This document shows positions 15,183 to 26,153 of a DNA stretch of 64,000 bases, in pieces. The notes beneath the pieces were generated by a model that saw only the letters and a list, made by a program, of their open reading frames with translations, searched no databases and was not told the DNA's origin. The stretch is from assembly GCA_033764775.1 (NCBI GenBank), contig JANRIQ010000002.1, positions 232,450 to 296,449 of the forward strand, written 5' to 3'. The stretch is from JAWXCE01 sp033764775 (GTDB lineage: Bacteria; Pseudomonadota; Alphaproteobacteria; Rhizobiales; Rhodomicrobiaceae). Each line of letters opens with the position of its first letter. Positions within the stretch are counted from its first letter, which is position 1. A program made the translations under genes and the position numbers.

Positions 15183-16682
15183 CTATCGTCCGCCCATCCG
15201 TCCGCGCAGCACGCGTTCCAGAATACGCGGGATCGCCGAGCCGAGCGAGCGCAAGAGCGACTTGGTGAAGGCGTCGCCCGCCGAGTCCGAGCGCGGTTGC
15301 GCGGGCGGGCGTTTCTGCGGCGCTTGGCCTTCGCCGGGCTTCGGAATGCGGAACTCGCCGTGGCGTTCGAAGCCGTCATCCGTTGCGGAGCCGTTCGCCG
15401 TCTCACCTTTCCGCTCCCGAAGCGTTTCGTAAGCGGACTCGCTCTCCGCCTCCTCGTCATACTTGCCCGCGACGGGGCTGTTTTCGATCAGCGTCCGGCG
15501 CTCTTCTGGGGTGAGCGGGCCGAGGCGCGAGGCGGGCGGGCGGATGAGCGTGCGCTCGACGATGGACGGTTGCCCTTTTTTCTCCAGCAGAGAAACCAGC
15601 GCCTCCCCGACGCCCAGCTCAAGGATGGCGCGTTCGGTGTCCAGCTCCGGGTTGCGGCGGAAGGTTTCAGCCGCCGCCTTCACCGCTTTCTGCTCTTTCG
15701 GCGTGAAGGCGCGCAGGCCGTGCTGGATGCGGTTGCCGAGCTGACTCGACACCGTGTCCGGCACGTCCAGCGGGTTCTGCGTGATGTAATAGACGCCGAC
15801 GCCTTTCGAGCGGATCAGCCGCGTCACCTGCTCGATGCGCTCCAGAAGCGCTTTCGGCGCCTCGGAGAACAGCAGGTGCGCCTCGTCGAAGAAGAAGACG
15901 AGTTTCGGTTTCTCCGGGTCGCCGACCTCGGGCAGCTTGTCGAACAGGCGCGTCAGCAGCCACAGGAGGAAGGTCGAGTAAAGGCGGGGATTGTTCATCA
16001 GCTTGTCGGCGGCGAGCACGCTGACATAACCGCGGCCGTCCGAGTCTTTGCGCATCAGGTCGGCGATGTCGAGCGACGGCTCGCCGAAGAAATGCTCGGC
16101 CGCCTGCTCCTCCAGCACCAGCAAGCGGCGTTGGATGGCGCCGACCGAGGTTTTGGAGACGTTGCCGTACTCCTTCGTCAGTTCGTCCGCGCGTTCGGCG
16201 ACTTCGGCGATGAGGGCGCGCAGGTCTTTCAGGTCGATAAGCTTCAGCTTTTGGTCAGCGGCGAGGCGGAAGGCGATGGTGAGCACGCCTTCCTGCGTCT
16301 CGTTCAGCTCCATCAACCGCGAGAGCAGGAGCGGCCCCATGTCCTTGATCGTCGCGCGGATGGGGTGGCCCTGCTCGCCGAACAAGTCCCACAGGATGGC
16401 GGGCGTCGCAGCGTAAGTGTAATCTTCGAGGCCAATTTTCTGCGCGCGCTCCTCGAGGAATGGTTTCGACGTTCCTTTCATGGCGAGGCCGGCGAGGTCG
16501 CCCTTCACGTCGGCGCAGAACACCGGCACGCCGTTCGCCGAAAACCCCTCCGCCAAAATCTGCAGCGAAACGGTTTTGCCCGTGCCGGTCGCGCCCGCGA
16601 TCAGCCCATGGCGGTTGGCGAGGGGAAGCAGCAGATACTCTTTCTTGGTGCTTGTGCCGACGTAAATCTGACCTTCGCTCAT
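15183..16682 (-). CDS. HerA-like helicase domain protein (DUF853 family)
   Basis: A 499-residue P-loop ATPase of the HerA/FtsK superfamily. Walker A is GATGTGKT (residues 30-37) and Walker B is KLVFFFDEAHLLF near residue 263. DVKGDLAGLA and GVYYITQNPLDVPDTVSSQ (sensor region) are typical of DUF853/YjgR proteins. The C-terminal 100 residues are low-complexity and charged. HerA proteins pump DNA, often with NurA; no NurA partner is nearby and the DUF853 subfamily has no settled function. It heads the minus-strand unit with DUF2066 and the RNase T2 gene. Confidence 0.88.
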   Translation of the reverse strand: MSEGQIYVGTSTKKEYLLLPLANRHGLIAGATGTGKTVSLQILAEGFSANGVPVFCADVKGDLAGLAMKGTSKPFLEERAQKIGLEDYTYAATPAILWDLFGEQGHPIRATIKDMGPLLLSRLMELNETQEGVLTIAFRLAADQKLKLIDLKDLRALIAEVAERADELTKEYGNVSKTSVGAIQRRLLVLEEQAAEHFFGEPSLDIADLMRKDSDGRGYVSVLAADKLMNNPRLYSTFLLWLLTRLFDKLPEVGDPEKPKLVFFFDEAHLLFSEAPKALLERIEQVTRLIRSKGVGVYYITQNPLDVPDTVSSQLGNRIQHGLRAFTPKEQKAVKAAAETFRRNPELDTERAILELGVGEALVSLLEKKGQPSIVERTLIRPPASRLGPLTPEERRTLIENSPVAGKYDEEAESESAYETLRERKGETANGSATDDGFERHGEFRIPKPGEGQAPQKRPPAQPRSDSAGDAFTKSLLRSLGSAIPRILERVLRGRMGGR

Positions 16683-16902
16683 GTCGTCCTCATTTCGCGG
16701 CCGTCGCCCTGATCCCGTTCTCCGTCCTGCTTCGAGAGGTAAAGGATGAAGAAAATGCGTGCAACGGAAACCGCGCGCCGGCTTGAGCCTATCCTCAGTC
16801 AGCGCCGGGCGTCGCGTTAAATTGCCAATCGCTGGAAACCAATTTAGACACTCATATGTATACTTATTCAGGTGATTGCGATTCTAAACCGAAGGGCATT
16901 GC

Positions 16903-17307
16903 ATGGAGGAGTTGGTTTCCCGCATGAAAACGTCGGCGGCTCTCGATGCGGCGTCGGCGCGCCGCGTCACTGAAGTTTTCATCCGTCTTGCCCGGCGGCA
17001 TCTTTCAGAGCCGGTGCTGGGCGATCTGCTCACGGCGCTCCCCGGCGCGGCGGCGGTCAACGGCGAAACGGCTCACGCCGCGCCCGCCACGGATATCGAG
17101 CGTATGATGGCCGGCGCCATGGCGAATGCGCTTGGCCTCGAAGATCCCATCCTCACCCTCATGGCCGATCTGAAAGCTGCGGGCCTCACCTCGCACCAGG
17201 CGCTCGTCGCCGGACGCACCTTTCTCGATTTCACGCGGGACAAAGCAGGCCCTACCGTCGCTGAAAGGGTGACGGCGGAAATTCCGGGCTTGCGCCGACT
17301 GAACTAA
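16903..17307 (+). CDS. Conserved-looking hypothetical protein
   Basis: A 134-residue, mostly helical soluble protein without signal peptide or membrane span. It starts MEELVSRMKTSAALDAASA and ends in a segment AGLTSHQALVAGRTFLDFTR followed by AERVTAEIPGLRRLN. AAGGG precedes the ATG at 16903; an in-frame ATG at 16924 is an alternative. A TATACT hexamer at 16859-16864 may be a minus-10 box. The ALVAGRTFLDFTRDKAG / EIPGLRRL ending resembles small helical bacterial proteins that regulate or oligomerise, but no family is claimed. It is followed by the DUF4332 gene. Confidence 0.65.
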   Translation: MEELVSRMKTSAALDAASARRVTEVFIRLARRHLSEPVLGDLLTALPGAAAVNGETAHAAPATDIERMMAGAMANALGLEDPILTLMADLKAAGLTSHQALVAGRTFLDFTRDKAGPTVAERVTAEIPGLRRLN

Positions 17308-17416
17308 GTTGCAATGATTCCAACGCCGATCGTCGGCGAGCGCCTGGGAGGGCCGTGTTCCGTTCGCTCCGCTTCGGGCGCGCATTTTGCATGAATTTTA
17401 AACACGGATAAACGCA

Positions 17417-17824
17417 ATGTCCTATAAAATCGAAAAGATCGAAGGCATCGGCGCGAAGCACGCGGAGACCCTGCACAAGGCCGGCATCAAGAACACCAAA
17501 CAGCTTCTCGATCAGGCGGCTACGAAAAAAGGCCGCAAAGAGCTCGCCGAGAAAACCGGGATCGAGGAGCAGAAGATCCTGAAATGGGCCAATATGTGCG
17601 ACCTCATGCGCATCAAGGGCGTGGCGGAGGAGTTCTCCGAGTTGCTTGAGGCCGCCGGCGTCGACACCGTCAAGGAACTCGCCCAGCGCCGGCCGGACAA
17701 TCTGCATAAGGCGATCGTGGAGGCGAACGGCAAGCGCAAGATGGTGCGCCAGTTGCCAGGCCTTCCGCAATGTGAAAGCTGGGTCGCCCAGGCCAAGGCT
17801 CTGCCGCCTACGATGACATATTAA
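17417..17824 (+). CDS. DUF4332 domain-containing protein (helix-hairpin-helix)
   Basis: A 135-residue protein with two helix-hairpin-helix-like motifs: YKIEKIEGIGAKHAETLHKA near the N-terminus and LMRIKGVAEEFSELLEAAG in the middle, each followed by a VDTVKELAQR-type helix. This is the DUF4332 pattern. HhH motifs usually bind DNA backbones non-specifically, so DNA binding is likely but unproven. It stands 109 bp after the hypothetical gene and 136 bp before mutA, apparently as its own small unit. Confidence 0.85.
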   Translation: MSYKIEKIEGIGAKHAETLHKAGIKNTKQLLDQAATKKGRKELAEKTGIEEQKILKWANMCDLMRIKGVAEEFSELLEAAGVDTVKELAQRRPDNLHKAIVEANGKRKMVRQLPGLPQCESWVAQAKALPPTMTY

Positions 17825-17846
17825 TCAATAGCTTGGCGCCTTTCAG

Positions 17847-17891
17847 ACGCGGCCGCTCGGAACCGCGCCGCACCCTCGCGCCGCGTTTTTC
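17847..17891 (+). terminator. Possible terminator after the DUF4332 gene
   Basis: ACGCGGC at 17847-17853 can pair with GCCGCGT at 17880-17886, ending in a run of five T (17886-17890). The loop is long (26 bases) and GC-rich with alternative internal pairings, so folding into a simple intrinsic terminator is uncertain. Confidence 0.3.
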
Positions 17892-17960
17892 GCTTTGCGT
17901 TCATGGCGTGCGCCCTTACTGTGTCAGCCAGGAATGCGTTGACGGAGGCCGCGCAGCGCC

Positions 17961-19982
17961 ATGACGTTGAAATCTTTGGCAAGCGGATTTCCGGCCATCG
18001 GCAGAGGCGACTGGGCGAAGCAGGCGCGCGGAGCCGCAGCCCCGTCCGAACCGTGGGCCGAGGGGATTGTCGTCAACCCGCTCTATGACGCGGCGGACGC
18101 CGGCGCGCCTTACCCGTCCCATGTGCGCGGCGGCGCGCGGGGCTGGTCCATCATTCAGTTCGTCGATCACCTCGACTTCGCCGACGCCAACCGACAGCTC
18201 CGCGAAGACCTGGCGAACGGGACGACCGGCTTGTGGCTGCAGCTCGGCGGCAACATCCCGTATGGCGGCGCCTATCTCGGCGCGCGCACAGCGGACGAGT
18301 TGCGCGAGGTGTTCGACGGGGTCGATCTCAGCGCGTGCGAGATCTACGTGTCGGGCGGGTTTGACGCCATTCCGGGCGTTGCCATCGCGTGCGCCTTGGC
18401 GGAGGCGATGAGCGTTCCCCATTCGCAGCTTCGCGGCTCGGCGGGCCTCGACCCACTCAGCATTATCGCGGCGAGCGGCTATATCCCCGCCGACCGCGGC
18501 AGTAGCATGGCCGACTGCGTCGACGCCGCCTTGTGGCTTCGCGGCGCCGGCAGCGGCCTGACGCCGTTTCTCGCCTCGGGGCGCGCGTGGCATCAGGCGG
18601 GCGGCTCCGCGTCGCAGGAGCTGGCGTTCACGCTCGCCGCCAGCGCGGCCTACTGGCGCGAATTGGAGCGCGCGGGCCTATCGACCGCTGAAGCATTCGC
18701 CGCCGTGGACGTGATGTTGGCGGCCGAGAGCGACCTGTTTCTCACCATCGCGAAGTTCCGGGCGGCCCGCCTGCTGTGGGCGCGCGCGGCTGAGGCGGCG
18801 GGCGCAGCGACGGCCCCCGTCCGGCTTCTGGCGGAGATGTCCTATCGCGGCGTCACCGAGCGCGACGCCCATGTGAACCTGCTGCGCGGCGCTGCGGCCG
18901 TTTTCGGCGCATGCGTCGGCGGAGCGTCGGGCGCTCTCGTCATTCCGTTCAACACCCGCGCCGGCACGCCCGACGCCTTCGGACGCCGCATGGCGCGCAA
19001 CACCCAGCTCGTGCTGACCCGCGAGGCGCATCTGGGCCGCGTGGCCGACGCCGCGGGCGGATCGTGGTACGTCGAGACGCTGACGCGGCGGCTCGCGGAG
19101 GCGGCGTGGGCGGAATTCCGTGCGGTCGAGGCCCATGGCGGCCTTCTCGCCGCGCTCGAGGCGGGCCACGTTTACGACGCCGTCACGCCGGTGCGGCAGA
19201 AGCGGGAGCGGCGCGTGGCCCTCGGCGCGGATCAGATCACGGGCGTATCGAGCTTCCCCGACCTGCGCGAAAAGGTCCCCGCCTATCACGCGCTCAAGGA
19301 ACCCTTCGACATCGAGACGCTGAATCGCGAGGGGCCGCCTCTCGATCTGCCCGCGCCGGGCGAGGGAGCGCGGTTCGCCGCGATGGTCGCCGCCGCAAAA
19401 TCGGGCGCGCCGCTGCGCGGTCTCGAACGCGCTCTGGAGACGGTTTACGACCGCCGCGTTCTGATACCGGCCGGCGCGGAGCGCATCGCGGAACCCTTCG
19501 AGCGCCTTCGCCGCGCGTCCGATCTCGCGCTGTTTCGCGTCGGCGCGCGGCCGCCGGTTTTCGTCGCGCTGTTCGGCTCCGCCGCCGAGCACACCGCGCG
19601 GCTCACCTGGGTGCGCAGCTTTTTCGAGGCCGGCGGCGTCGAGGTGCTGACGGCGTCCGGCGATGGCGGGCCGGACGAACTGCAGCGCGCCTTCCGCGAA
19701 AGCCCGGCGCCCGTCGCGTGCCTGTGCTCCAGCGACGCGCAATACGCCGCCAATGCGGGCGCGGCGCGTGCACTCAAGGCGGCCGGCGCTTCGGCGCTGT
19801 ATGTGGTGGGTGGGGCCGAGGCTTTGGCTCAATTCTCCGCCGCCGATCAGCGCGCCATCGACCGCATCCTGTATCCAGGCTGCGATATGCTGAGCAATCT
19901 TATGGAACTGCACCAGATCATGCATGTGGATGAAATGGGCGCAGCCGCCTACGAAGATTACGACTTGGAAGAGGACGCCTAA
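17961..19982 (+). CDS. mutA: Methylmalonyl-CoA mutase small (beta) subunit
   Basis: A 673-residue subunit homologous to the catalytic large subunit. The TIM-barrel part shows DANRQLREDLANGTTGLWLQ, the HIQTEGG-equivalent region and RMARNTQLVLTREAHLGRV with AGGSWYVETLT. The C-terminal flavodoxin-like domain lacks the cobalamin-binding D-x-H-x-x-G; the equivalent stretch is LFGSAAEHTARLTW. This matches the non-catalytic small subunit of heterodimeric mutases. GGAGG lies 11 bases upstream. It precedes mutB by 20 bp, and together they interconvert methylmalonyl-CoA and succinyl-CoA in propionate metabolism. Confidence 0.92.
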   Translation: MTLKSLASGFPAIGRGDWAKQARGAAAPSEPWAEGIVVNPLYDAADAGAPYPSHVRGGARGWSIIQFVDHLDFADANRQLREDLANGTTGLWLQLGGNIPYGGAYLGARTADELREVFDGVDLSACEIYVSGGFDAIPGVAIACALAEAMSVPHSQLRGSAGLDPLSIIAASGYIPADRGSSMADCVDAALWLRGAGSGLTPFLASGRAWHQAGGSASQELAFTLAASAAYWRELERAGLSTAEAFAAVDVMLAAESDLFLTIAKFRAARLLWARAAEAAGAATAPVRLLAEMSYRGVTERDAHVNLLRGAAAVFGACVGGASGALVIPFNTRAGTPDAFGRRMARNTQLVLTREAHLGRVADAAGGSWYVETLTRRLAEAAWAEFRAVEAHGGLLAALEAGHVYDAVTPVRQKRERRVALGADQITGVSSFPDLREKVPAYHALKEPFDIETLNREGPPLDLPAPGEGARFAAMVAAAKSGAPLRGLERALETVYDRRVLIPAGAERIAEPFERLRRASDLALFRVGARPPVFVALFGSAAEHTARLTWVRSFFEAGGVEVLTASGDGGPDELQRAFRESPAPVACLCSSDAQYAANAGAARALKAAGASALYVVGGAEALAQFSAADQRAIDRILYPGCDMLSNLMELHQIMHVDEMGAAAYEDYDLEEDA

Positions 19983-20002
19983 ACGGGCGGGAGTGGGAGC
20001 GC

Positions 20003-22162
<2,160 letters not shown>

Positions 22163-22174
22163 AGGGCGGTTTTC

Positions 22175-22822
22175 ATGTCGGATGCGGATCGGCTGGCGGA
22201 GGAAACTCGCGCCTTCTGGGATAAGCGCTACGCCGCTGCCGAGCCGGGCGGCGCATTCGGCGATCAACCGAATGTTTTCCTCGCCGCGCAGGCGCATCTT
22301 TTTCAGCCCGGCATGCGCGCGCTCGTCCCGGGCGACGGGCAGGGCCGCAACGGCGTCTGGCTCGCGCAGCAGGGCCTTGTTGTGGATACGCTCGACATAT
22401 CGCCCGTCGGCGTTGAAAGGGCGCGGACGCTGGCCGCCGCGAGTGGCTTGCGCGTGAACGCGCAGCTCGCCGACCTGCTTGCCTGGGACTGGCCGGAGGC
22501 GGCCTATGACGTGATCGCCTCGATCTATGTGCATTTCTTCGACGTCGATCGGCCGCGCGTCCACCGCGCTATGCTGTCCGCGCTGAAGCCCGGCGGCGCG
22601 CTCATCCTCGAAGCCTTCAACCCCGGCCAGCTTGAGCTGCAGAAAACCGAAGGCTCGGGCGGCCCGAAAACCGCGGATATGCTGTTCTCGGCGGATAAGC
22701 TGCGCGCAGATTTCGCAGACGCCTGTATCGAACTTTTAGAGGAAAGGATTGTTGACCTCGCCGAAGGCCACCGGCACAAGGGGCGCGGCGCGGTGGTGCG
22801 GCTCATCGCCCGCCGTTGTTAG
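22175..22822 (+). CDS. Class I SAM-dependent methyltransferase (TehB-like)
   Basis: A 215-residue Rossmann-fold methyltransferase. Motif I is ALVPGDGQGRNGVWLAQQG, the acidic residue of motif II is in VDTLDISPVGVERA, and DVIASIYVHFF with HRAMLSALKPGGALILEAF forms the later core motifs. This layout is that of small TehB-like or thiopurine/tellurite-type methyltransferases; the substrate cannot be read from sequence. It starts 12 bp after mutB and precedes tspO by 21 bp, suggesting co-transcription. Confidence 0.85.
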   Translation: MSDADRLAEETRAFWDKRYAAAEPGGAFGDQPNVFLAAQAHLFQPGMRALVPGDGQGRNGVWLAQQGLVVDTLDISPVGVERARTLAAASGLRVNAQLADLLAWDWPEAAYDVIASIYVHFFDVDRPRVHRAMLSALKPGGALILEAFNPGQLELQKTEGSGGPKTADMLFSADKLRADFADACIELLEERIVDLAEGHRHKGRGAVVRLIARRC

Positions 22823-22843
22823 CGGTTCCCGGTAGAGGTCTCC

Positions 22844-23314
22844 ATGGACATTAGTCTGAATGATGCGCTCTCGTTCGGCGTGTTCGCCGCGCTTGTCGTC
22901 GCCGCCGCTTTTTTCGGCGGGCAGTGGGGCGCCAATGAGTGGTACGGGACGCTGGCGAAGCCCTCGTTCACCCCGCCCAACTGGCTGTTCCCCATCGCGT
23001 GGAGCGTGCTGTACCTGATGATCGCCATCGCCGGCTGGCTCGTCTGGCAGAAGGGCGGCGCCGAGGCCAATCGCGCGCTCGTCATTTGGGTGGCCCAGCT
23101 CATCCCCAACGCGATCTGGTCGTATGTCTTCTTCGGCCGGCAAGAGATCGGCGTCGCGTTGATCGTGCTCGGCGTCATGTGGGCGCTGATCGTTTTCTTT
23201 ATCGCGGCGGCGTGGAGCGTGGACAAGCGCGCGTCATTCTTGTTTCTCCCGTATCTCGTCTGGGTCAGCTACGCCGGGCTGCTCAACCTGCGCATTCTGC
23301 AAATGAACCCGTGA
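22844..23314 (+). CDS. tspO: TspO/MBR family tryptophan-rich sensory protein
   Basis: A 156-residue membrane protein with five predicted helices. The TspO signature is clear: NEWYGTLAKPSFTPPNWLFP, AWSVLYLMIAIAGWLVW, NAIWSYVFFGRQEIG and the C-terminal LVWVSYAGLLNLRIL. TspO proteins bind porphyrins and other hydrophobic ligands and modulate tetrapyrrole-dependent or stress responses. AGGT lies just upstream of the ATG. The stop is 3 bp before zapE. Confidence 0.95.
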   Translation: MDISLNDALSFGVFAALVVAAAFFGGQWGANEWYGTLAKPSFTPPNWLFPIAWSVLYLMIAIAGWLVWQKGGAEANRALVIWVAQLIPNAIWSYVFFGRQEIGVALIVLGVMWALIVFFIAAAWSVDKRASFLFLPYLVWVSYAGLLNLRILQMNP

Positions 23315-23317
23315 GCC

Positions 23318-24418
23318 ATGACGTCGGGCTTGCTTTCGCGCTATCGTGCGATGGTCGATGCGGGCGCCATCCAGGCTGACCCGGCGCAGGCGCTCGCTGT
23401 CGAGAAACTGCAAATCCTCTCGAACCGGCTCGCATCCTACACGCCGCCGGCCAAAACCGATTTCTTCTCATTCTTCACCCGCAAGCGGGGCGCCGTGCCG
23501 CGCGGGCTTTATCTTTACGGCGGCGTGGGGCGCGGCAAGACCATGCTCATGGACTTGTTTTTCGCCGCCGCGCCATTCGCGAAGAAACGCCGCGCGCATT
23601 TCCATGAGTTCATGGCGGACGTGCACGAGCGCATCGCCGCCGCCCGGGCGCGAGAGACGGCCGAGCCGCTTGCGGCCGTGGCGGAGGCTCTCGCCGCCGA
23701 AGCGGGTCTGCTCTGTTTTGACGAACTGTTTGTCACCAATATCGCCGACGCGATGATCCTGGGGCGCCTGTTCGCCGCGTTGTTCGACCACGGCGTGGTG
23801 ATGGTGGCGACCTCGAACGCGCATCCGCGCGAGCTCTACCGCGACGGCTTGAACCGCCCGCTGTTCGAGCCGTTCATTGACCTTATCGAGGACAAGATGG
23901 AGGTGATGCAGCTTGAGGCCGCGCGCGACTACCGGCAGGAGAAGCTGGCGGGCGCGCCGCTCTATTTCACGCCCCTCGGCGACGCCGCGCAGGCGGGCCT
24001 GGACGAGGTCTGGCGGAAGCTCATTGGCGGGGCGGAGGCGCGGCCGGAGACGCTGACGGTCAAGGGGCGGAAGGTCGCCGTGCCGAAGGCCGCGATGGGC
24101 GCGGCGCGCTTCGCTTTCGCCGATCTGTTCGAGCAGCCGCTCGGGCCGGAGGATTATTTGGCCATTGCTCGCGCCTATCACACGGTGTTCGTCGATGGCG
24201 CGCCGGTGCTGACGCCGGAGCGCCGAAACGCAGCGCGGAGGTTCATCACGTTCATCGACGCGCTGTATGACAACCGCACTGGTCTCGTCATGTCGGCGAA
24301 CGCGGAGCCGGACGCGCTTTACCCGTCAGGCGACGGCGCCGATCATTTCCAGCGCACCGCGTCGCGCCTCACTGAGATGCGCAGCGCTGAGTATCTGGCG
24401 CGCCGGCGAGCCGTGTAG
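23318..24418 (+). CDS. zapE: Cell division ATPase ZapE (AFG1 family)
   Basis: A 366-residue AAA-type ATPase. Walker A is YGGVGRGKTMLMDLFF near residues 67-80; AHFHEFMADVHERI follows, then Walker B LLCFDELFVTNIADAMILG and the sensor region VMVATSNAHPRELYRDGLNR. The C-terminus has FADLFEQPLGPEDYLAIA and RFITFIDALYDNRTGLVMSA, both AFG1/ZapE hallmarks. In E. coli ZapE destabilises FtsZ polymers at constriction; the mitochondrial relative AFG1 acts in protein quality control. It begins 3 bp after tspO. Confidence 0.95.
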   Translation: MTSGLLSRYRAMVDAGAIQADPAQALAVEKLQILSNRLASYTPPAKTDFFSFFTRKRGAVPRGLYLYGGVGRGKTMLMDLFFAAAPFAKKRRAHFHEFMADVHERIAAARARETAEPLAAVAEALAAEAGLLCFDELFVTNIADAMILGRLFAALFDHGVVMVATSNAHPRELYRDGLNRPLFEPFIDLIEDKMEVMQLEAARDYRQEKLAGAPLYFTPLGDAAQAGLDEVWRKLIGGAEARPETLTVKGRKVAVPKAAMGAARFAFADLFEQPLGPEDYLAIARAYHTVFVDGAPVLTPERRNAARRFITFIDALYDNRTGLVMSANAEPDALYPSGDGADHFQRTASRLTEMRSAEYLARRRAV

Positions 24419-24490
24419 CGGATGGCGATCGCTGTTGCGCTGGCGGCAACGGCGCTTTAAGACACGGCGAAATGGGAGGCGCGCAAGAGC

Positions 24491-24835
24491 ATGTTGAGAA
24501 CCCTGTTTTTCGCCGTGATCATTGCGGCGTTCGGAACCGCGCCGGCAGTTGCGCAGTCTAAGCCCGCCTCGTTGTATAAGATTGTTCTGGCGGACGAGGA
24601 GATTGTCGTCGGCTTCAACGAACGCGAACTGACGCTCCTCGGCGGCGACAGCCCGGCGGTCATCGCCGGAGCATTGGCCAAAAAATCCGAGTTCACCGTG
24701 TGGCGCTACGCCGTGCGCAAGGCGCCGAACGGCGATCTGCAATATGCTCCACTGAAGCAGGTGGGTCTTATCGCGGGCGCGGTGAAGCGGGTTGAAGCGT
24801 ACCGCGCCGCGATCCCCGTTCTCTCGCACGACTAA
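24491..24835 (+). CDS. Small exported hypothetical protein
   Basis: A 114-residue protein. The N-terminus MLRTLFFAVIIAAFGTAPAV with AQS after it is a typical signal peptide, so the mature part of about 92 residues should be periplasmic. The mature part reads SLYKIVLADEEIVVGFNERE and later EFTVWRYAVRKAPNGDLQYA. GGAGG lies upstream of the ATG. The family is not recognised. The stop overlaps the convergent truB stop by 4 bp (24832-24835). Confidence 0.7.
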   Translation: MLRTLFFAVIIAAFGTAPAVAQSKPASLYKIVLADEEIVVGFNERELTLLGGDSPAVIAGALAKKSEFTVWRYAVRKAPNGDLQYAPLKQVGLIAGAVKRVEAYRAAIPVLSHD

Positions 24836-25740
24836 AGATTGAACACGCGCAAGGGATGCAGTTCACCCTTGTCCACCTCGCCGACGGCCACCAGAACGCC
24901 GTCGCTCACCGCATACATTCCGCCCTTCACGATGGGCGCGGAAGCGCCGCGCAGCAAGATCGGCTGACCGCGGCGTAAAGTCTGGGCGTCGTGGCGGCTC
25001 ACCGATAGAAACGGAAGCCCGTCCAGCGCCGACTCCACAGGCGCGATGAACCGATCCAACACCGTGTCGCCATCTGCGACGGCCGCCTCAATGGCGTCGA
25101 GCGTGACGGACGCCGCCTCGTCGAACGCGCCGACCCTGGTGCGGCGCAGCGCAGCGATGTGTCCGAAGCAGCCGAGCGCCTCGCCCATGTCGCGCGCCAG
25201 CGAGCGAACATAAGTGCCCTTGCCGCAGTCGGCCTCGAACACGGCCTCATCGACGCCCGCATCGACGAGCCGCAGCGCGGAGACCGTGACCGGCCGCTCG
25301 GCCAGCGCGAACTCTTCGCCGTCGCGCGCCAGGTCGTAGGCGCGTTCGCCCGCGACCTTGATCGCCGAGAAGCGCGGCGGCGTCTGCATGATTTCGCCGG
25401 TGAAGCGAGGCAGCAACGCCTCGATAGCGCCGCGCGATGGCCTCGCCTCGCTCGTGCGAATCGTCTGTCCGTCCGCGTCGTCCGTGTCGGTCGCCGCGCC
25501 CCAGCGCACGGTGAAGCGGTAGCTTTTGGAGCTGTCGACCACATGGGCGACGGTCTTCGTCGCCTCGCCCAAGGCGATGGGGAGGATGCCCGTCGCCAGC
25601 GGATCGAGAATGCCCGCCATGCCGGCTTTCTGCGGGTTGAAGAAGCGCTTCACCCGGTTCAGCGCCTGGTTGGAGATCAGCCCCGCCGGTTTGTCGAGAA
25701 TGAGCCAGCCGTTCAGCCTGCGGCCGCGTTGTCGCGCCAT
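24832..25740 (-). CDS. truB: tRNA pseudouridine(55) synthase TruB
   Basis: A 302-residue enzyme that isomerises U55 in the T-loop of tRNAs. The catalytic Asp46 lies in KAGMAGILDPLATGILPIAL; other motifs are GWLILDKPAGLISNQALNRV, YRFTVRWGAATDTDDADG and CGKGTYVRSLARDMGEALG. Full family length. It lies 15 bp after rbfA at the end of the nusA-infB operon. The rpsO-pnp genes that commonly follow truB are not present here; a convergent exported-protein gene follows instead. Confidence 0.97.
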   Translation of the reverse strand: MARQRGRRLNGWLILDKPAGLISNQALNRVKRFFNPQKAGMAGILDPLATGILPIALGEATKTVAHVVDSSKSYRFTVRWGAATDTDDADGQTIRTSEARPSRGAIEALLPRFTGEIMQTPPRFSAIKVAGERAYDLARDGEEFALAERPVTVSALRLVDAGVDEAVFEADCGKGTYVRSLARDMGEALGCFGHIAALRRTRVGAFDEAASVTLDAIEAAVADGDTVLDRFIAPVESALDGLPFLSVSRHDAQTLRRGQPILLRGASAPIVKGGMYAVSDGVLVAVGEVDKGELHPLRVFNL

Positions 25741-25755
25741 CGCCGCCCCCTTTGG

Positions 25756-26142
25756 CTATTGCAGGTCGCGCGCGACGGCCTCTGAGCGCAGGATTTCCTG
25801 CACCCGTTCGGCGTGATCGAGCGTGGTGTCGAGCTTGAAGGCGATGTCCGGGGCGTAGCGCAGATCGAGCTTTTTGCCCACTTCGCCGCGAATAAATCGG
25901 CCGTGGCGGTTGAGCGCCGCAAGCGCCCGGTCACGCGCGCCCGCATCCAGCGGCGAAACGAAGGCGGTGGCGTGCTTCAAATCGGGGCTGACCTTCACCT
26001 CGGTCACCTGCAGGATGACGTCGGCCAACTCCGGCTCATGAATGTCCCCGCGCATGAACATCTCGGCGAGCGCGTGCCGGATGAGTTCCCCGACGCGCAG
26101 TTGCCGCTGCGACGGCCCCTTGGCCGGCTGTTGCTTCGACAT
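25756..26142 (-). CDS. rbfA: Ribosome-binding factor A
   Basis: A 128-residue KH-like protein needed for 16S rRNA 5'-end maturation and cold adaptation. The start at 26142 (MSKQQPAKGPSQRQLRVGE) gives the family N-terminus; RHALAEMFMRGDIHEPELAD, VTEVKVSPDLKHATAFVSPL and LRYAPDIAFKLDTTLDHAER are conserved. It is 11 bp downstream of infB, in the usual nusA-ylxR-infB-rbfA-truB order. Confidence 0.96.
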   Translation of the reverse strand: MSKQQPAKGPSQRQLRVGELIRHALAEMFMRGDIHEPELADVILQVTEVKVSPDLKHATAFVSPLDAGARDRALAALNRHGRFIRGEVGKKLDLRYAPDIAFKLDTTLDHAERVQEILRSEAVARDLQ

Positions 26143-26153
26143 GGGCGTCCGTC

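Noticed and set aside
24419..24490. Possible terminator after zapE
   Set aside because: Only a 5-bp stem (GTTGC/GCAAC) without a proper T run.
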